Shown: one piece after another, positions 15,659 to 24,644 of the stretch
Layout: each line of letters begins with the position of its first letter
Position numbering within the stretch: position 1 is the first letter of the stretch
Assembly (NCBI RefSeq): GCF_049680855.1
Contig: NZ_JBMPGS010000001.1
Location: forward strand, 558,001-622,000
Direction: 5' to 3'
Length of the DNA stretch: 64,000 bases
Source: Salinimicrobium sp049680855
GTDB taxonomy: Bacteria > Bacteroidota > Bacteroidia > Flavobacteriales > Flavobacteriaceae
Notes under the pieces: generated by a model
The model's input: the letters and a program-made list of their open reading frames with translations, nothing else
Told to the model about the DNA's origin: nothing
The model's database searches: none
Made by a program: the position numbers and the translations under genes

Positions 15659-16039
15659 TTACGATTGCTTTAATGCTGCACCAACCGGTACTGCACAATC
15701 ATGTCCCGGCTCCCCATGCGGCGGATTCACCTTTGGCGTCTGGTCTACCCTAATTGGAGAAATAGTAGTGGATTGAGCAGGAGCAGGGGTTTCCTGCACT
15801 TTTGCAGCCGAATTTAATGGCGCTCCCACCGGAAGGTCACAACGGTGTCCCGGCAATCCATGCGCGGGATTTACCTGCGCGGTTTGTGCTTCGCCATTAT
15901 TTTCCATCATGGTTTCAGCGGCGGTAGGCGTTGGTTCTGTAGCTGCATTTTCCGATTTATCCTTGCAGGAAGTAAGAAATAAACTTGTTGTTAGGCAAAG
16001 CGCTAAAACAGTGGTATTAAGAGAGATATTCTTTTTCAT
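15659..16039 (-). CDS. small lipoprotein with duplicated HGxPGHxC motif
   Basis: A 126-residue lipoprotein with a signal peptide and lipobox (FLTSC). The frame is open to 16099, but the ATG at 16039 gives a proper signal peptide. The mature part holds two copies of NPxHGxPGHxCxxPVGAxL, one central and one at the C-terminus, joined by a Pro/Thr-rich linker. The His and Cys pattern suggests metal or heme binding, but I know no function; the motif is widespread in small Bacteroidota lipoproteins. It lies just beyond the PUL terminator and is not clearly part of the locus. Confidence 0.75.
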   Translation of the reverse strand: MKKNISLNTTVLALCLTTSLFLTSCKDKSENAATEPTPTAAETMMENNGEAQTAQVNPAHGLPGHRCDLPVGAPLNSAAKVQETPAPAQSTTISPIRVDQTPKVNPPHGEPGHDCAVPVGAALKQS

Positions 16040-16119
16040 AGGAAGAAATTTTACTGCATTTTGAGGTAAAGATAATAATTTCAGGGTTTTCATAAACATT
16101 GGAAATGCTGGTACTAAAA

Positions 16120-16160
16120 AATAAAGGGTTTCAAAAATAACATTTTTGAAACCCTTTATT
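16120..16160 (-). terminator. strong terminator closing the laminarin PUL
   Basis: A 19-bp perfect stem (16120-16138 and 16142-16160) with a 3-nt loop contains GGGTTTC/GAAACCC. It lies 54 bp past the stop of the last GH16 gene and 80 bp before the small lipoprotein gene. The inner part, AAAAATaacATTTTT, resembles the dispersed AAAAATGsCATTTTT motif. Confidence 0.85.
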
Positions 16161-16214
16161 ATAAAAGCTGGATAACAGGTTTAATACGCTCTTTTTGAAC
16201 CTGTCAAACTGGAT

Positions 16215-16991
16215 TTATTTTGGCAGTTCGGTGACTTTTATATAATCAATGTAAAATTTCTTCGGAAAGATGGAATCGTCAACTTCCGGTCCACCAAAAT
16301 TTCCGCCAACAGCCATGTTCAGGAGAAAATAAAAAGGTTTCTGGAAAGGATAATATTCGTCATTATATTCTTCAGGAACAAAATCATAAACAAGCTCTCC
16401 ATCATAATAATATTCAATATTTTTTTCACTCCAAACAGTTTTGTAGACATGGAAACCTTCCTCAATATCTTCTACATGTGTTTTTTTGGAACTGGCATTT
16501 TCGCCATGATGCGCAGGATAATGCAGCGTCGAGTAGAGTGTATTTGGTTCTCTGCCGACGTATTCCATTAAGTCGATTTCGCCTGAAGCCGGCCAGCCTA
16601 CTTCATTAATATCATGCCCAAGCATCCATATTGCAGGCCAAATTCCATGGCCATCGGCAACTTTTGCCCGCACTTCTATAACTCCATATTGAAATTCAAC
16701 CTTGTCCTTTGAATTTACTTTTCCGGAGAAATATTCATCTCCTTCTTTTACAGCGGTGATCACGAGATTTCCATCTTCTACGGCCACGTAGTTACGGTTG
16801 TACACCTGGCGCTCGTTGTTTCCCCAACCGCAAAGATTGGGGCAACCGTCACCTTCTTCATAACTCCAGTGTTGCATGTTGAGTTGATCTCCATCGAAGT
16901 TTTCTTCAAAGATGACTTCTTGCGCAAGAACCGGTGAGGAGCAAGCGAGAAAAAAAAGATTGGCGAAAATGGCATTTTTAAAGCTTTTCAT
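16215..16991 (-). CDS. GH16 endo-beta-1,3-glucanase (laminarinase-like)
   Basis: A 258-residue secreted beta-jelly-roll enzyme. The N-terminus MKSFKNAIFANLFFLACSS can be read as a signal peptide cut after VLAQ or as a lipobox at LAC. The catalytic motif EIDLME is at residues 138-143 (E138 nucleophile, E143 acid/base), preceded by GIWPAIWMLG and WPASG. This is the laminarinase pattern of GH16: hydrolysis of internal beta-1,3 (or mixed 1,3/1,4) glucan bonds. It is the last gene of the PUL, 3 bp after GH3, so the two are translated together. Length equals a bare catalytic domain. Confidence 0.93.
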   Translation of the reverse strand: MKSFKNAIFANLFFLACSSPVLAQEVIFEENFDGDQLNMQHWSYEEGDGCPNLCGWGNNERQVYNRNYVAVEDGNLVITAVKEGDEYFSGKVNSKDKVEFQYGVIEVRAKVADGHGIWPAIWMLGHDINEVGWPASGEIDLMEYVGREPNTLYSTLHYPAHHGENASSKKTHVEDIEEGFHVYKTVWSEKNIEYYYDGELVYDFVPEEYNDEYYPFQKPFYFLLNMAVGGNFGGPEVDDSIFPKKFYIDYIKVTELPK

Positions 16992-16994
16992 ATA

Positions 16995-19271
16995 CTACTC
17001 ATTTAAAGTAAAACTCCCTTTTTTCAAATCTCTGGAATTTCCTCCAATTAACACCTCAAATTCTCCTTCTTCTGAAGCCCATTCTTTATTGGCATTGTAG
17101 AACTGAAGCATTTCTTCGTCAATTTTGAAAGAGATTTCACCGGTTTCCCCGGGGGCGAGGGTAACCAGTTGAAATCCTTTCAATTCTTTTACAGGGCGCG
17201 TGGTGCTGGCAACGAGGTCGCGCAAATAAAGCTGCACGACTTCTTTTCCCGCCATTTTTCCAGTATTTGTAACAGGAATGGTCACCTGTATACTTCCTTC
17301 CGGAGTCATTTCTTCGGAAGAAAGTTTGAGATCACCATATTCAAAAGTGGTATAACTTAATCCGTAGCCAAACGGGTACAATGCAGTTTTTTCTTCATCT
17401 GTATAAGCGGAATAAGTCACAGAATCTGGACTGTAAGGTCTTCCGGTGTTCTTCTGGTTATAATAAAGCGGTTCCTGTCCCACTGCTCTGGGGAAGGAAA
17501 CCGGCAGTTTTCCTGAAGGATTGTACTTTCCAAAAAGCACATCTGCAATGGCATTTCCGCTTTCTGTTCCCAGCTGCCATGCTTCCACGATGGCAGGAAT
17601 ATTTTCTGCAGACCAGGAAATTTCCAAAGGTCTTCCATTCTGAAGTACCAAAACGATATTCTTGTTCACAGCGTAGATTTCCTCCAGCAATTCCTGCTGA
17701 AGTCCTGCAAGTCCAATATTCACCTGACTTCTACCTTCTCCCGACTGGAATGCGTCTTCTCCAAGAGCCATGATTACAAGATCGGCTTTTTTGGCTGCTG
17801 CGATCGCTTCAGCAAAGCCAGATCTGTCGGTAGTGTTGATCTCCAGCGGTGCCAGGAAACTTCTTTCGCCCTGGCCAAGAGTTGTTCCAAGGGCATAGTT
17901 TACTTTCACATCATCTCCAACTGCATTTTTAATACCTTCAAGAAGTGACACTGCAGAATTTGTTTCTCCCTGCGCTCTCCAGTTACCTATGGGTGTATCT
18001 TTGTCATTTGCCAGTGGCCCAATGACAGCAATACTTTTCACATCATTTTGAACAGGTAAAAGATCCTTCTCGTTCTTTAGAAGAACAATGGATTTTCTTG
18101 CAATATCCCTGGCAATTTCACGGTGCTCATCAAAGGGAACCTGGGAGAGTAAATCAGGGTTTGAATACCTGTATGGATCTTCAAAAAGGCCTAATTTGAA
18201 CTTGACTCTTAGGATACGTCTTACAGCATCGTCAATGATTTCTTCTGAAACTTTTCCTTCCTCAACCAATTCTATTAATCCAGATTCATAAGCGCCTCCT
18301 TCCATGTCCATATCACTACCTGCTTTTACGGCAATCTCCCCGGCATGTTTTTTATCACGGGCAAAACCGTGATAGATCATTTCAGGAATTGATCCCCAGT
18401 CAGAAACTATGAATCCGTCCCAGTTCCAGTCACCTTTCAGGATATCCCGCTGAAGGATCTTGTGTCCTGTTGCGGGAGTTCCGTCGAGATCATTAAATGA
18501 ATTCATGACTGTGGCCACACCGGCTTCGGCAGCGGCTTTAAAAGGAGGTAAAATGGTATTGTGAAGTTCATTTTCACCAACGTGAACTGTGTTGTAATCA
18601 CGCCCGGCTTCAGCAAAACCATAACCTGCGAAATGCTTGGCAGTGGCTGCTATAGATTGGGGGTCTGAAAGGTCATTCCCTTGATATCCTTTAACTTTTG
18701 CCACAGCCACTTTGGAAGTGAGGTAAGTATCTTCCCCAGAACTTTCCATAATGCGACCCCAGCGGGCGTCTCTTGAAATATCGATCATAGGAGAAAACGT
18801 CCAGTTAACGCCATGTGCGGCACTTTCAAGAGCAGCGATACGAGCAGATTTTTCCATGGCTTCAAGATCCCAGCTTGCAGTTTCCCCCAACGGCACCGGG
18901 AACATGGTTTTATAACCATGAATCACATCGTACCCAAACATCAAAGGAATCTTTAACCTGGAATTTTCCATGACCAGCTTTTGGGCTTCCTGAGTAGCTT
19001 CTACAGAAAGTACGTTTAGCATGGAACCTACAAGCCCGTTTTTAAGCCTTTCTTCTTTGTATTTACTGTCCACATTGGAGGCAGGTCCTGTGAGGTCCCA
19101 GCTTCCGTTGTACTGGACCATTTGTCCTACTTTTTCTTCCAGCGTCATAAGGCTCAAAACAGAATCTACCTTTTTTTCCACATTTTTGACTGAACTGGGA
19201 ATAGTGGATTCCTGTGCCTGAATTATAAAACTTCCAAAAAGGAACAGGAGGATTGGACTAATTTTTTTCAT
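16995..19271 (-). CDS. GH3 beta-glucosidase
   Basis: A 758-residue secreted enzyme (signal peptide ending IQAQ). The N-terminal TIM-barrel domain includes KHFAGYG and the nucleophile segment FIVSDWGS (D291). The alpha/beta sandwich domain (about 395-600) contains ALGEDAFQSGEGRSQ, likely to hold the acid/base Glu. A C-terminal fibronectin-III-like domain (about 660-750) completes the BglX-type architecture. It should release glucose from the non-reducing ends of laminarin oligosaccharides, most likely in the periplasm. A hairpin at 19287-19315 lies between this gene and the upstream GH16. Confidence 0.94.
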   Translation of the reverse strand: MKKISPILLFLFGSFIIQAQESTIPSSVKNVEKKVDSVLSLMTLEEKVGQMVQYNGSWDLTGPASNVDSKYKEERLKNGLVGSMLNVLSVEATQEAQKLVMENSRLKIPLMFGYDVIHGYKTMFPVPLGETASWDLEAMEKSARIAALESAAHGVNWTFSPMIDISRDARWGRIMESSGEDTYLTSKVAVAKVKGYQGNDLSDPQSIAATAKHFAGYGFAEAGRDYNTVHVGENELHNTILPPFKAAAEAGVATVMNSFNDLDGTPATGHKILQRDILKGDWNWDGFIVSDWGSIPEMIYHGFARDKKHAGEIAVKAGSDMDMEGGAYESGLIELVEEGKVSEEIIDDAVRRILRVKFKLGLFEDPYRYSNPDLLSQVPFDEHREIARDIARKSIVLLKNEKDLLPVQNDVKSIAVIGPLANDKDTPIGNWRAQGETNSAVSLLEGIKNAVGDDVKVNYALGTTLGQGERSFLAPLEINTTDRSGFAEAIAAAKKADLVIMALGEDAFQSGEGRSQVNIGLAGLQQELLEEIYAVNKNIVLVLQNGRPLEISWSAENIPAIVEAWQLGTESGNAIADVLFGKYNPSGKLPVSFPRAVGQEPLYYNQKNTGRPYSPDSVTYSAYTDEEKTALYPFGYGLSYTTFEYGDLKLSSEEMTPEGSIQVTIPVTNTGKMAGKEVVQLYLRDLVASTTRPVKELKGFQLVTLAPGETGEISFKIDEEMLQFYNANKEWASEEGEFEVLIGGNSRDLKKGSFTLNE

Positions 19272-19286
19272 TTTTTCATTAATTAA

Positions 19287-19315
19287 AATCCGGAGGAAAA
19301 TTTTTCCTCCGGATT
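19287..19315 (-). terminator. internal hairpin between the PUL GH16 and GH3 genes
   Basis: A perfect 14-bp stem (19287-19300 and 19302-19315) with a 1-nt centre and GC core CCGGAGG is followed, on the minus strand, by TTTTAATTAATG. It lies in the only long gap (65 bp) between the enzyme genes of the PUL and looks like an attenuator or RNA-processing site. Confidence 0.65.
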
Positions 19316-19336
19316 ATTCTGGCTAATTCAAAACTG

Positions 19337-20989
19337 TTACTGGAATACTTTAATATAATCTACAACAAGTGAAGATTCATCAAAATCCGGGTCTATTTCA
19401 CCTCCAAAAGTTCCGCCCATCGCCACGTTCAGGATCAAGAAGAAATCGTGGTTAAAGGAAGAGTCTGGTGTGTTTACATAGGTGTGGTAGACCTCGCCGT
19501 CTACTAGGAAGACGATTCTTTCCGGTGACCACTCCATAGAGTAGGTATGGAATTCACTGCTCACATTTTCTATTGAAATTGTACCACCATCTGCATTTCC
19601 GGCAGATCTACCGGGGTAGTGAAGTGTGCCGTGAATTGTGTTCTGGTCATTGCCCACGTGCTCCATGATATCTATTTCACCACTTTCTGGCCAGCCAACT
19701 TCAGCATAATTTGAACCTAGCATCCAGATCGCAGGCCATGTACCTGCGCCTTCGGGAAGTTTTGCACGGGCTTCCACTCTCCCATAGGTGAATTCAAAAT
19801 TGTCCTTAGTAGTAATCCTTGAAGAAGAATAGTCAAATCCGCTGGTTTCTTCCGCTCTTGCAGTGATAACAAGATTCCCATCCTCAACTGTGACATTTTC
19901 TTGAGTATAGTACTGCTTTTCCTGATTTCCCCAGCCGTTTTCGCCATTACCTGTTTCAAAATTCCAGATAGCAGTATCAAGAGAGCCACTTTCAAAATCC
20001 TGTTCCCAAACAAGTTCTGTGTACTCGGTTTCAAATTCTTCAGGCTCCGGTTCTTCACCCGGGGGAGTAGTTGAGAATTTTACGTACCATGCCAATGCAG
20101 GATCGTTCCCCATAACGGCTCGCACATGCATTGTAGTTTCAGTAATTGAAAGGATCTCATAAGAACTTGCTCCAATATAGTAGCTCATAAAACCACCATC
20201 TGAAAAGTTTATTGCAGTACCGGTAGTTTGTCCTTCTGTTAAGCCTGAGCTGGAAGGCGATAGAGAAACGTTTATGGTTCCTCCACCGTCATAATCAAGG
20301 CATTCATCTTCGGCACCTGTCCCGCCAAAATCTGGCGAATAAGATGCATTAAAGAAGGTTTGGCCGTTATTGTTATAGTTATAAACGATGTTATCACCAT
20401 TCATACTGAAGGTAAGCTCATCGGTGTATAAGCAGGAACTAATATCTTCTCCGGCTTTTTCAAAAGGTGCTGCTGCGTAGTATGATGGAGTGCCCATGTC
20501 ACTACCGGAAGCCGGCCCCACACCCAAATGAGCAGGTTGTGACGCAGCAACGTACCAGGTTTTGCTGTCACCACCGGTAAGGAGGATCTCTGTCTCAGGA
20601 TCGCTGAAATCACTGAATACAGTTACTTCTGTTGTGGTATTTGCAGAAGCGCCTGCTGTACCATATGCAACAACAGTAACAACATAGTCATTTATCCCGT
20701 TTTGGCTGTAGGAGTGGGTAGTGGTGCCGTCGTAGGAAACCTCTTCAGAGCCATCCCCATACATAAACTTGTAGGTCATAGCATTTTCGGCAGTTACTGT
20801 GAAATTCACATTTCCGCTTCCGTCTCCATTTGGCATTTCTTCACTTTGCCCAACCACCTGCGCATTTACATCCAGATTTGTGGGGGCGGTGATTTCTCCC
20901 AGCTCATATTCTTCCTCTGCGCAGCTAACACTGAGTATACTTAGTAAAAAGAGGAAAAATATATTTTTAAAATTTATTGTGCTTTTCAT
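19337..20989 (-). CDS. surface GH16 glucanase lipoprotein with N-terminal PKD domain
   Basis: A 550-residue lipoprotein with a lipobox (LSVSC), so probably at the cell surface. A PKD domain (about 35-130) is followed by a middle beta domain (about 135-310; ILLTGGDSKTWYVA) of a type seen in Bacteroidota PUL lipoproteins. The GH16 catalytic domain (about 325-550) has EIDIME at 438-443, preceded by WPESG. As an endo-beta-1,3-glucanase on the surface it would make the oligosaccharides imported by SusC/SusD. It follows the glycan-binding lipoprotein by 11 bp. Confidence 0.92.
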   Translation of the reverse strand: MKSTINFKNIFFLFLLSILSVSCAEEEYELGEITAPTNLDVNAQVVGQSEEMPNGDGSGNVNFTVTAENAMTYKFMYGDGSEEVSYDGTTTHSYSQNGINDYVVTVVAYGTAGASANTTTEVTVFSDFSDPETEILLTGGDSKTWYVAASQPAHLGVGPASGSDMGTPSYYAAAPFEKAGEDISSCLYTDELTFSMNGDNIVYNYNNNGQTFFNASYSPDFGGTGAEDECLDYDGGGTINVSLSPSSSGLTEGQTTGTAINFSDGGFMSYYIGASSYEILSITETTMHVRAVMGNDPALAWYVKFSTTPPGEEPEPEEFETEYTELVWEQDFESGSLDTAIWNFETGNGENGWGNQEKQYYTQENVTVEDGNLVITARAEETSGFDYSSSRITTKDNFEFTYGRVEARAKLPEGAGTWPAIWMLGSNYAEVGWPESGEIDIMEHVGNDQNTIHGTLHYPGRSAGNADGGTISIENVSSEFHTYSMEWSPERIVFLVDGEVYHTYVNTPDSSFNHDFFLILNVAMGGTFGGEIDPDFDESSLVVDYIKVFQ

Positions 20990-21000
20990 GGGTTTGCTTT

Positions 21001-23052
21001 TTATTTATGAAAATATACGTTGGTGACATACATATTCGCTGCTCCCGAAGGTGAAGCTGAATAAATGAGCTGCCCAATTTGTGCTCTTTCAGCAAGATTT
21101 TCAAACTGGTTAAGAGGGATTTGTAGGCTTACCCATTCGTTTTGCGCAGGATTTTCTATAGCGACTTCGTGTTCTGTATCATCACCGCCACCATATACGC
21201 CGTCAGGCCCTAGATCAACCAGTTTCACCCTAAAGGAAGTCGCATCTTCAGTATAGAAATCTGTATGAAAATATGTCATTTCTGAAGCATCAATGGGGTT
21301 GGAAATGGTTTCTATTCCTACATAATTGAGATTGTAGTAACGTTTTGCCAGTCTGCCATCGAAGGTCACTTCTTCATAATCTGAAATAGACCAGTTTGTT
21401 CTCCAGGAATCTACCACGACATTTTCTTCCACGTCGCTGAAAAGGGATATATAATCTGTATCACCTATCCTGATATCGTCGTAGTAGGAAGTAGTCCCCT
21501 CTCCGGGATTTCCGAAGTCATAGAATATAATTACCCTGTCATAGTTCACTGCAGGATCAAAGGCTTCAAAACTGCTTAAATTAAAGCTTAATTCCTCCCA
21601 TTCCTGTGAAGTGGTGGTGTTTTGGATAACCTCTACAAAAATGGTTGGGTTTCCACCGCCTTCGGGAACTGATGCTGAATTTTCAAACTTCAGTAAAACC
21701 GGTACTCCTGCTTCGGGAGACCATACTTTCATTTTAACTGTTGTACCATCTGAAAAATCCAGCGGTTGATCCAGATTAAGTGACATTCCTGCCCAGGTTT
21801 CTGCTCCGCTGCTTTCGTTAAGTTCAATGACATTGGCGCTTGGATTGATTCCGGAAGGATCGGGGTTTGCTACCACTCCTCCGGCGGTTCCGCCAAATCC
21901 ACCCCATGTATAGGTTAGGTTTTCTGACTCAAAAGTGAGAGGCAGTTCCGTAAATTCTAACTGAGTCGTCTGGATGTTATCAAAATAATAGGTTTCGCCT
22001 GTTCCAGGTACATTAAAGTTAAAGAACAACACGATGCGGCCGTATTCCTGGGAAGGATCTATGCTGCTAAGGTCAAAATGTAAGGTTTCCCATTCTTCAC
22101 TCACCGTGGTAGTTGCGGTAAATTCTGCAGCAATATCTGCATTGTCGCGGTTCTCTACCTTCAAAATGACATCTGCACCGGCTATTGGAGACCAAATATC
22201 TACACTTACAAATTGTGTAGAAGAGAAATCTATTGGCTCGTCAAGTACGATCTGCGTACCTGCCCAGGTTTCAGAAGCTTCAGGTTTTGTGTAGGAAGCC
22301 ACCATAGCACTGGTATTCAATCCGCTAGGATCGGGATTTTCCACAATTGGAGCTCCTGCGTCATCACCACCACCAAAGTTGATGAATGTGTAGTTGAGAG
22401 TTGGAGATTCAAATGTTATTGGCAGGAATAGCGGATCAGAAATGACAATTTCCTCTGTGATTTCGGTTGTTGCCGCACCACCGCTCAAGGCTACCACCCG
22501 TACATTGTAGGTGCCAACGTTTGAATAGGTATAGGAAACAGTTTCTCCAGCCATTAATGGCGTTGCCTCTTCGTCATCACCTTCCCCAAAATAGACTTCA
22601 TACATCGCAGCATAATCTGCAGTTGCAGAAACCGAAATGGTGTAATTGTCGTCAGGATCTCTTGTGATTGTTGCCTCAAGGTTTTCAGGAGGTAAAAATG
22701 AAACGGTCAGCGATTGAATTCCCTGCGCAGTTTTTCCTGCAATGTTCTTACCCGTTACAGTTACTTCATACTCTCCTTCGGCGTAAACGTGTTCAATTTG
22801 CTCTCCCACTTTAATTTCTGTCGAAACAGGGGAACCGTCTCCAAAATCGATCTGGTAAAGGTTTGCACCTTCCCCGGTTGGAATAACCGTAACTAACCCG
22901 GAGTTGTCCTGAGTGATCTGGAAATTAGCTCCTAAATTGGACGGAGCGGCCAAACCTTCAAGATCTACTCCCAAACTATCATCGTCCTTATCGCAGCTTA
23001 CTATAGCAGTACTAATAAAAACGGCTATCATTATTCTAAAGATATTTTTCAT
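21001..23052 (-). CDS. PKD-containing surface glycan-binding lipoprotein of the PUL (SusE/F position)
   Basis: A 683-residue lipoprotein with lipobox AIVSC. Two PKD-like domains (about 35-120 and 120-205) are followed by two tandem beta-sandwich repeats of about 165 residues with shared segments (TFESPTLNYTF/TFESENLTYTW, NPDPSG, SETWAG/AETWAG, EEWETLHFDLSS/QEWEELSFNLSS, YYFDNI/YYDDI). A third, more divergent unit covers about 535-683. The position after susD and the multi-domain layout indicate a surface glycan-binding protein that captures laminarin. It has no enzyme motif. The repeats look like carbohydrate-binding modules, but I cannot name the family. Confidence 0.85.
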   Translation of the reverse strand: MKNIFRIMIAVFISTAIVSCDKDDDSLGVDLEGLAAPSNLGANFQITQDNSGLVTVIPTGEGANLYQIDFGDGSPVSTEIKVGEQIEHVYAEGEYEVTVTGKNIAGKTAQGIQSLTVSFLPPENLEATITRDPDDNYTISVSATADYAAMYEVYFGEGDDEEATPLMAGETVSYTYSNVGTYNVRVVALSGGAATTEITEEIVISDPLFLPITFESPTLNYTFINFGGGDDAGAPIVENPDPSGLNTSAMVASYTKPEASETWAGTQIVLDEPIDFSSTQFVSVDIWSPIAGADVILKVENRDNADIAAEFTATTTVSEEWETLHFDLSSIDPSQEYGRIVLFFNFNVPGTGETYYFDNIQTTQLEFTELPLTFESENLTYTWGGFGGTAGGVVANPDPSGINPSANVIELNESSGAETWAGMSLNLDQPLDFSDGTTVKMKVWSPEAGVPVLLKFENSASVPEGGGNPTIFVEVIQNTTTSQEWEELSFNLSSFEAFDPAVNYDRVIIFYDFGNPGEGTTSYYDDIRIGDTDYISLFSDVEENVVVDSWRTNWSISDYEEVTFDGRLAKRYYNLNYVGIETISNPIDASEMTYFHTDFYTEDATSFRVKLVDLGPDGVYGGGDDTEHEVAIENPAQNEWVSLQIPLNQFENLAERAQIGQLIYSASPSGAANMYVTNVYFHK

Positions 23053-23081
23053 ACTGTTTATTTACTGTTGAATAATTCCAT

Positions 23082-24617
23082 TTATTGATAAGCAGGATCT
23101 TGTTCTAACTGGGTGTTATTTAAATCCTGTAAAGGAATTGGCAGCTTATCGTGCTTTGCTTCCACATATCCTTTAAATTCTAGATATTCAGCAGCTAAAC
23201 CTGCTCTCTGAAGATCAAACCAGCGATGCCCTTCACCCGCAAGTTCCAACCTTCTTTCTCTAAGGATATTCTCAAAAGTTGCAGGGATAGATTCCTCTCC
23301 AACCCTTTCTCTTACGGCGTCTAAAAGTGCCTGGGCCCTGTTGGAATCACCGCCACCTCTCACTAAAGCTTCTGCTTCCAAGAGGTAAGTATCAGCTAAT
23401 CTTATATCATAGAAATTTTGAGGCCAGTTGAGCTCAAAGTTACCACCGCCTGTAGAACGGTCTTCCTGTTCCCCGGCGAATTTCTTCAGAAAATAGCCCG
23501 TGCCCTGATAGCTTTCTTCATAAGATACAACTCCTGCCTGGGCAAGACTGTCAAGATTGCTAATGGTGTATTTATATCGATTATCATAGCTGCCATCACT
23601 GTAGATAAAAGCATCAGCCAATTTTTCTGTAGGTATATTAAAACCCCAGCCTGCAATGAAGTCTGGTGCACCCCTGCCTTGTTCAAGAACATTATATCCA
23701 CGGGGAGCTGACATTTGATTTAACAAGTTTCCTTCTGTACATCCAATACATCCCCAGTCGCCCCAGTTGGAAGCAGAAGTGTGAATAACCTCAAAAATGG
23801 ATTCATCATTGAACTGATTCTCATTCTGGAAAAGGTCGCCGAAATTATCAAGAAGACGATAACCATACTGGCTGGTTTCACCAGGGGTTCCATTAACATC
23901 CTGAAGTTGTTGTGCAGCCTCTCCAAATCTTTCAAGATGTAGATAGACCTTTCCAAGTAAAGCTTTCCCGGCACCTTGTGTGGCCCTTCCGGCTTCAGTT
24001 GCCAAATCTACTTGTGCAGGCAAATTAGGAATAGCTGCTACCAGATCCTGTTCTATAAGGGCAAAAACTTCGGAACGATCTACCTGTACTGCATTCCCCA
24101 GCTCGCTAACCGGAACAGGTTCAGTGAATAAAGGAACACTTTCAAATAACCTGATCAAATCAAAATAGTAATAAGCTCTAAGAAACTTCATCTCTGCTTC
24201 AAATCTGCTTCTTAGCTCCTCGTCCATTTCCGTATTTGGCAATTTGGAAAGAAGAACGTTTGTTCTGTATATTCCGGAATAACTTCTTCTCCACAACTCT
24301 TCCTGTGGTCCTGTGGCAGGATCTAAGCTATAGCTGGACCATGCCTGAATAGCCGGAACATCCTGAGAATTTCCTCCTCCTGCATAAAAATCATCTGAGG
24401 CAACATTTAGGGCAAATTCTTTTGCTACATAATTGCCTGCTATCCATCCTACGGGATCATATGCTGCTACTAACCCGTTGTATGCTTCCTCTGCATTACG
24501 ATAGTAGTTTGATTCCAGGCTTTGTCCTCTTGGTTCAACTTCCAGAAAATCATCACTACACGCAATCAAAGTAGCTGCCGAAACAACGGCTGCTATATAT
24601 TTCATTACTTTTTTCAT
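23082..24617 (-). CDS. SusD/RagB-family nutrient-binding outer membrane lipoprotein
   Basis: A 511-residue lipoprotein with lipobox LIAC and the typical SusD opening SDDFLEVEPRGQ. The TPR-rich helical scaffold and the C-terminal RagB region are present (LRERRLELAGEGHRWFDLQRAG; LPIPLQDLNNTQLEQDPAY). SusD proteins form the lid over the SusC barrel and bind the oligosaccharide. The gene starts 27 bp after the susC stop, giving the defining SusC-SusD pair of a PUL. Confidence 0.96.
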   Translation of the reverse strand: MKKVMKYIAAVVSAATLIACSDDFLEVEPRGQSLESNYYRNAEEAYNGLVAAYDPVGWIAGNYVAKEFALNVASDDFYAGGGNSQDVPAIQAWSSYSLDPATGPQEELWRRSYSGIYRTNVLLSKLPNTEMDEELRSRFEAEMKFLRAYYYFDLIRLFESVPLFTEPVPVSELGNAVQVDRSEVFALIEQDLVAAIPNLPAQVDLATEAGRATQGAGKALLGKVYLHLERFGEAAQQLQDVNGTPGETSQYGYRLLDNFGDLFQNENQFNDESIFEVIHTSASNWGDWGCIGCTEGNLLNQMSAPRGYNVLEQGRGAPDFIAGWGFNIPTEKLADAFIYSDGSYDNRYKYTISNLDSLAQAGVVSYEESYQGTGYFLKKFAGEQEDRSTGGGNFELNWPQNFYDIRLADTYLLEAEALVRGGGDSNRAQALLDAVRERVGEESIPATFENILRERRLELAGEGHRWFDLQRAGLAAEYLEFKGYVEAKHDKLPIPLQDLNNTQLEQDPAYQ

Positions 24618-24644
24618 AATAATACCTTTTTAAATTTTTTACAA

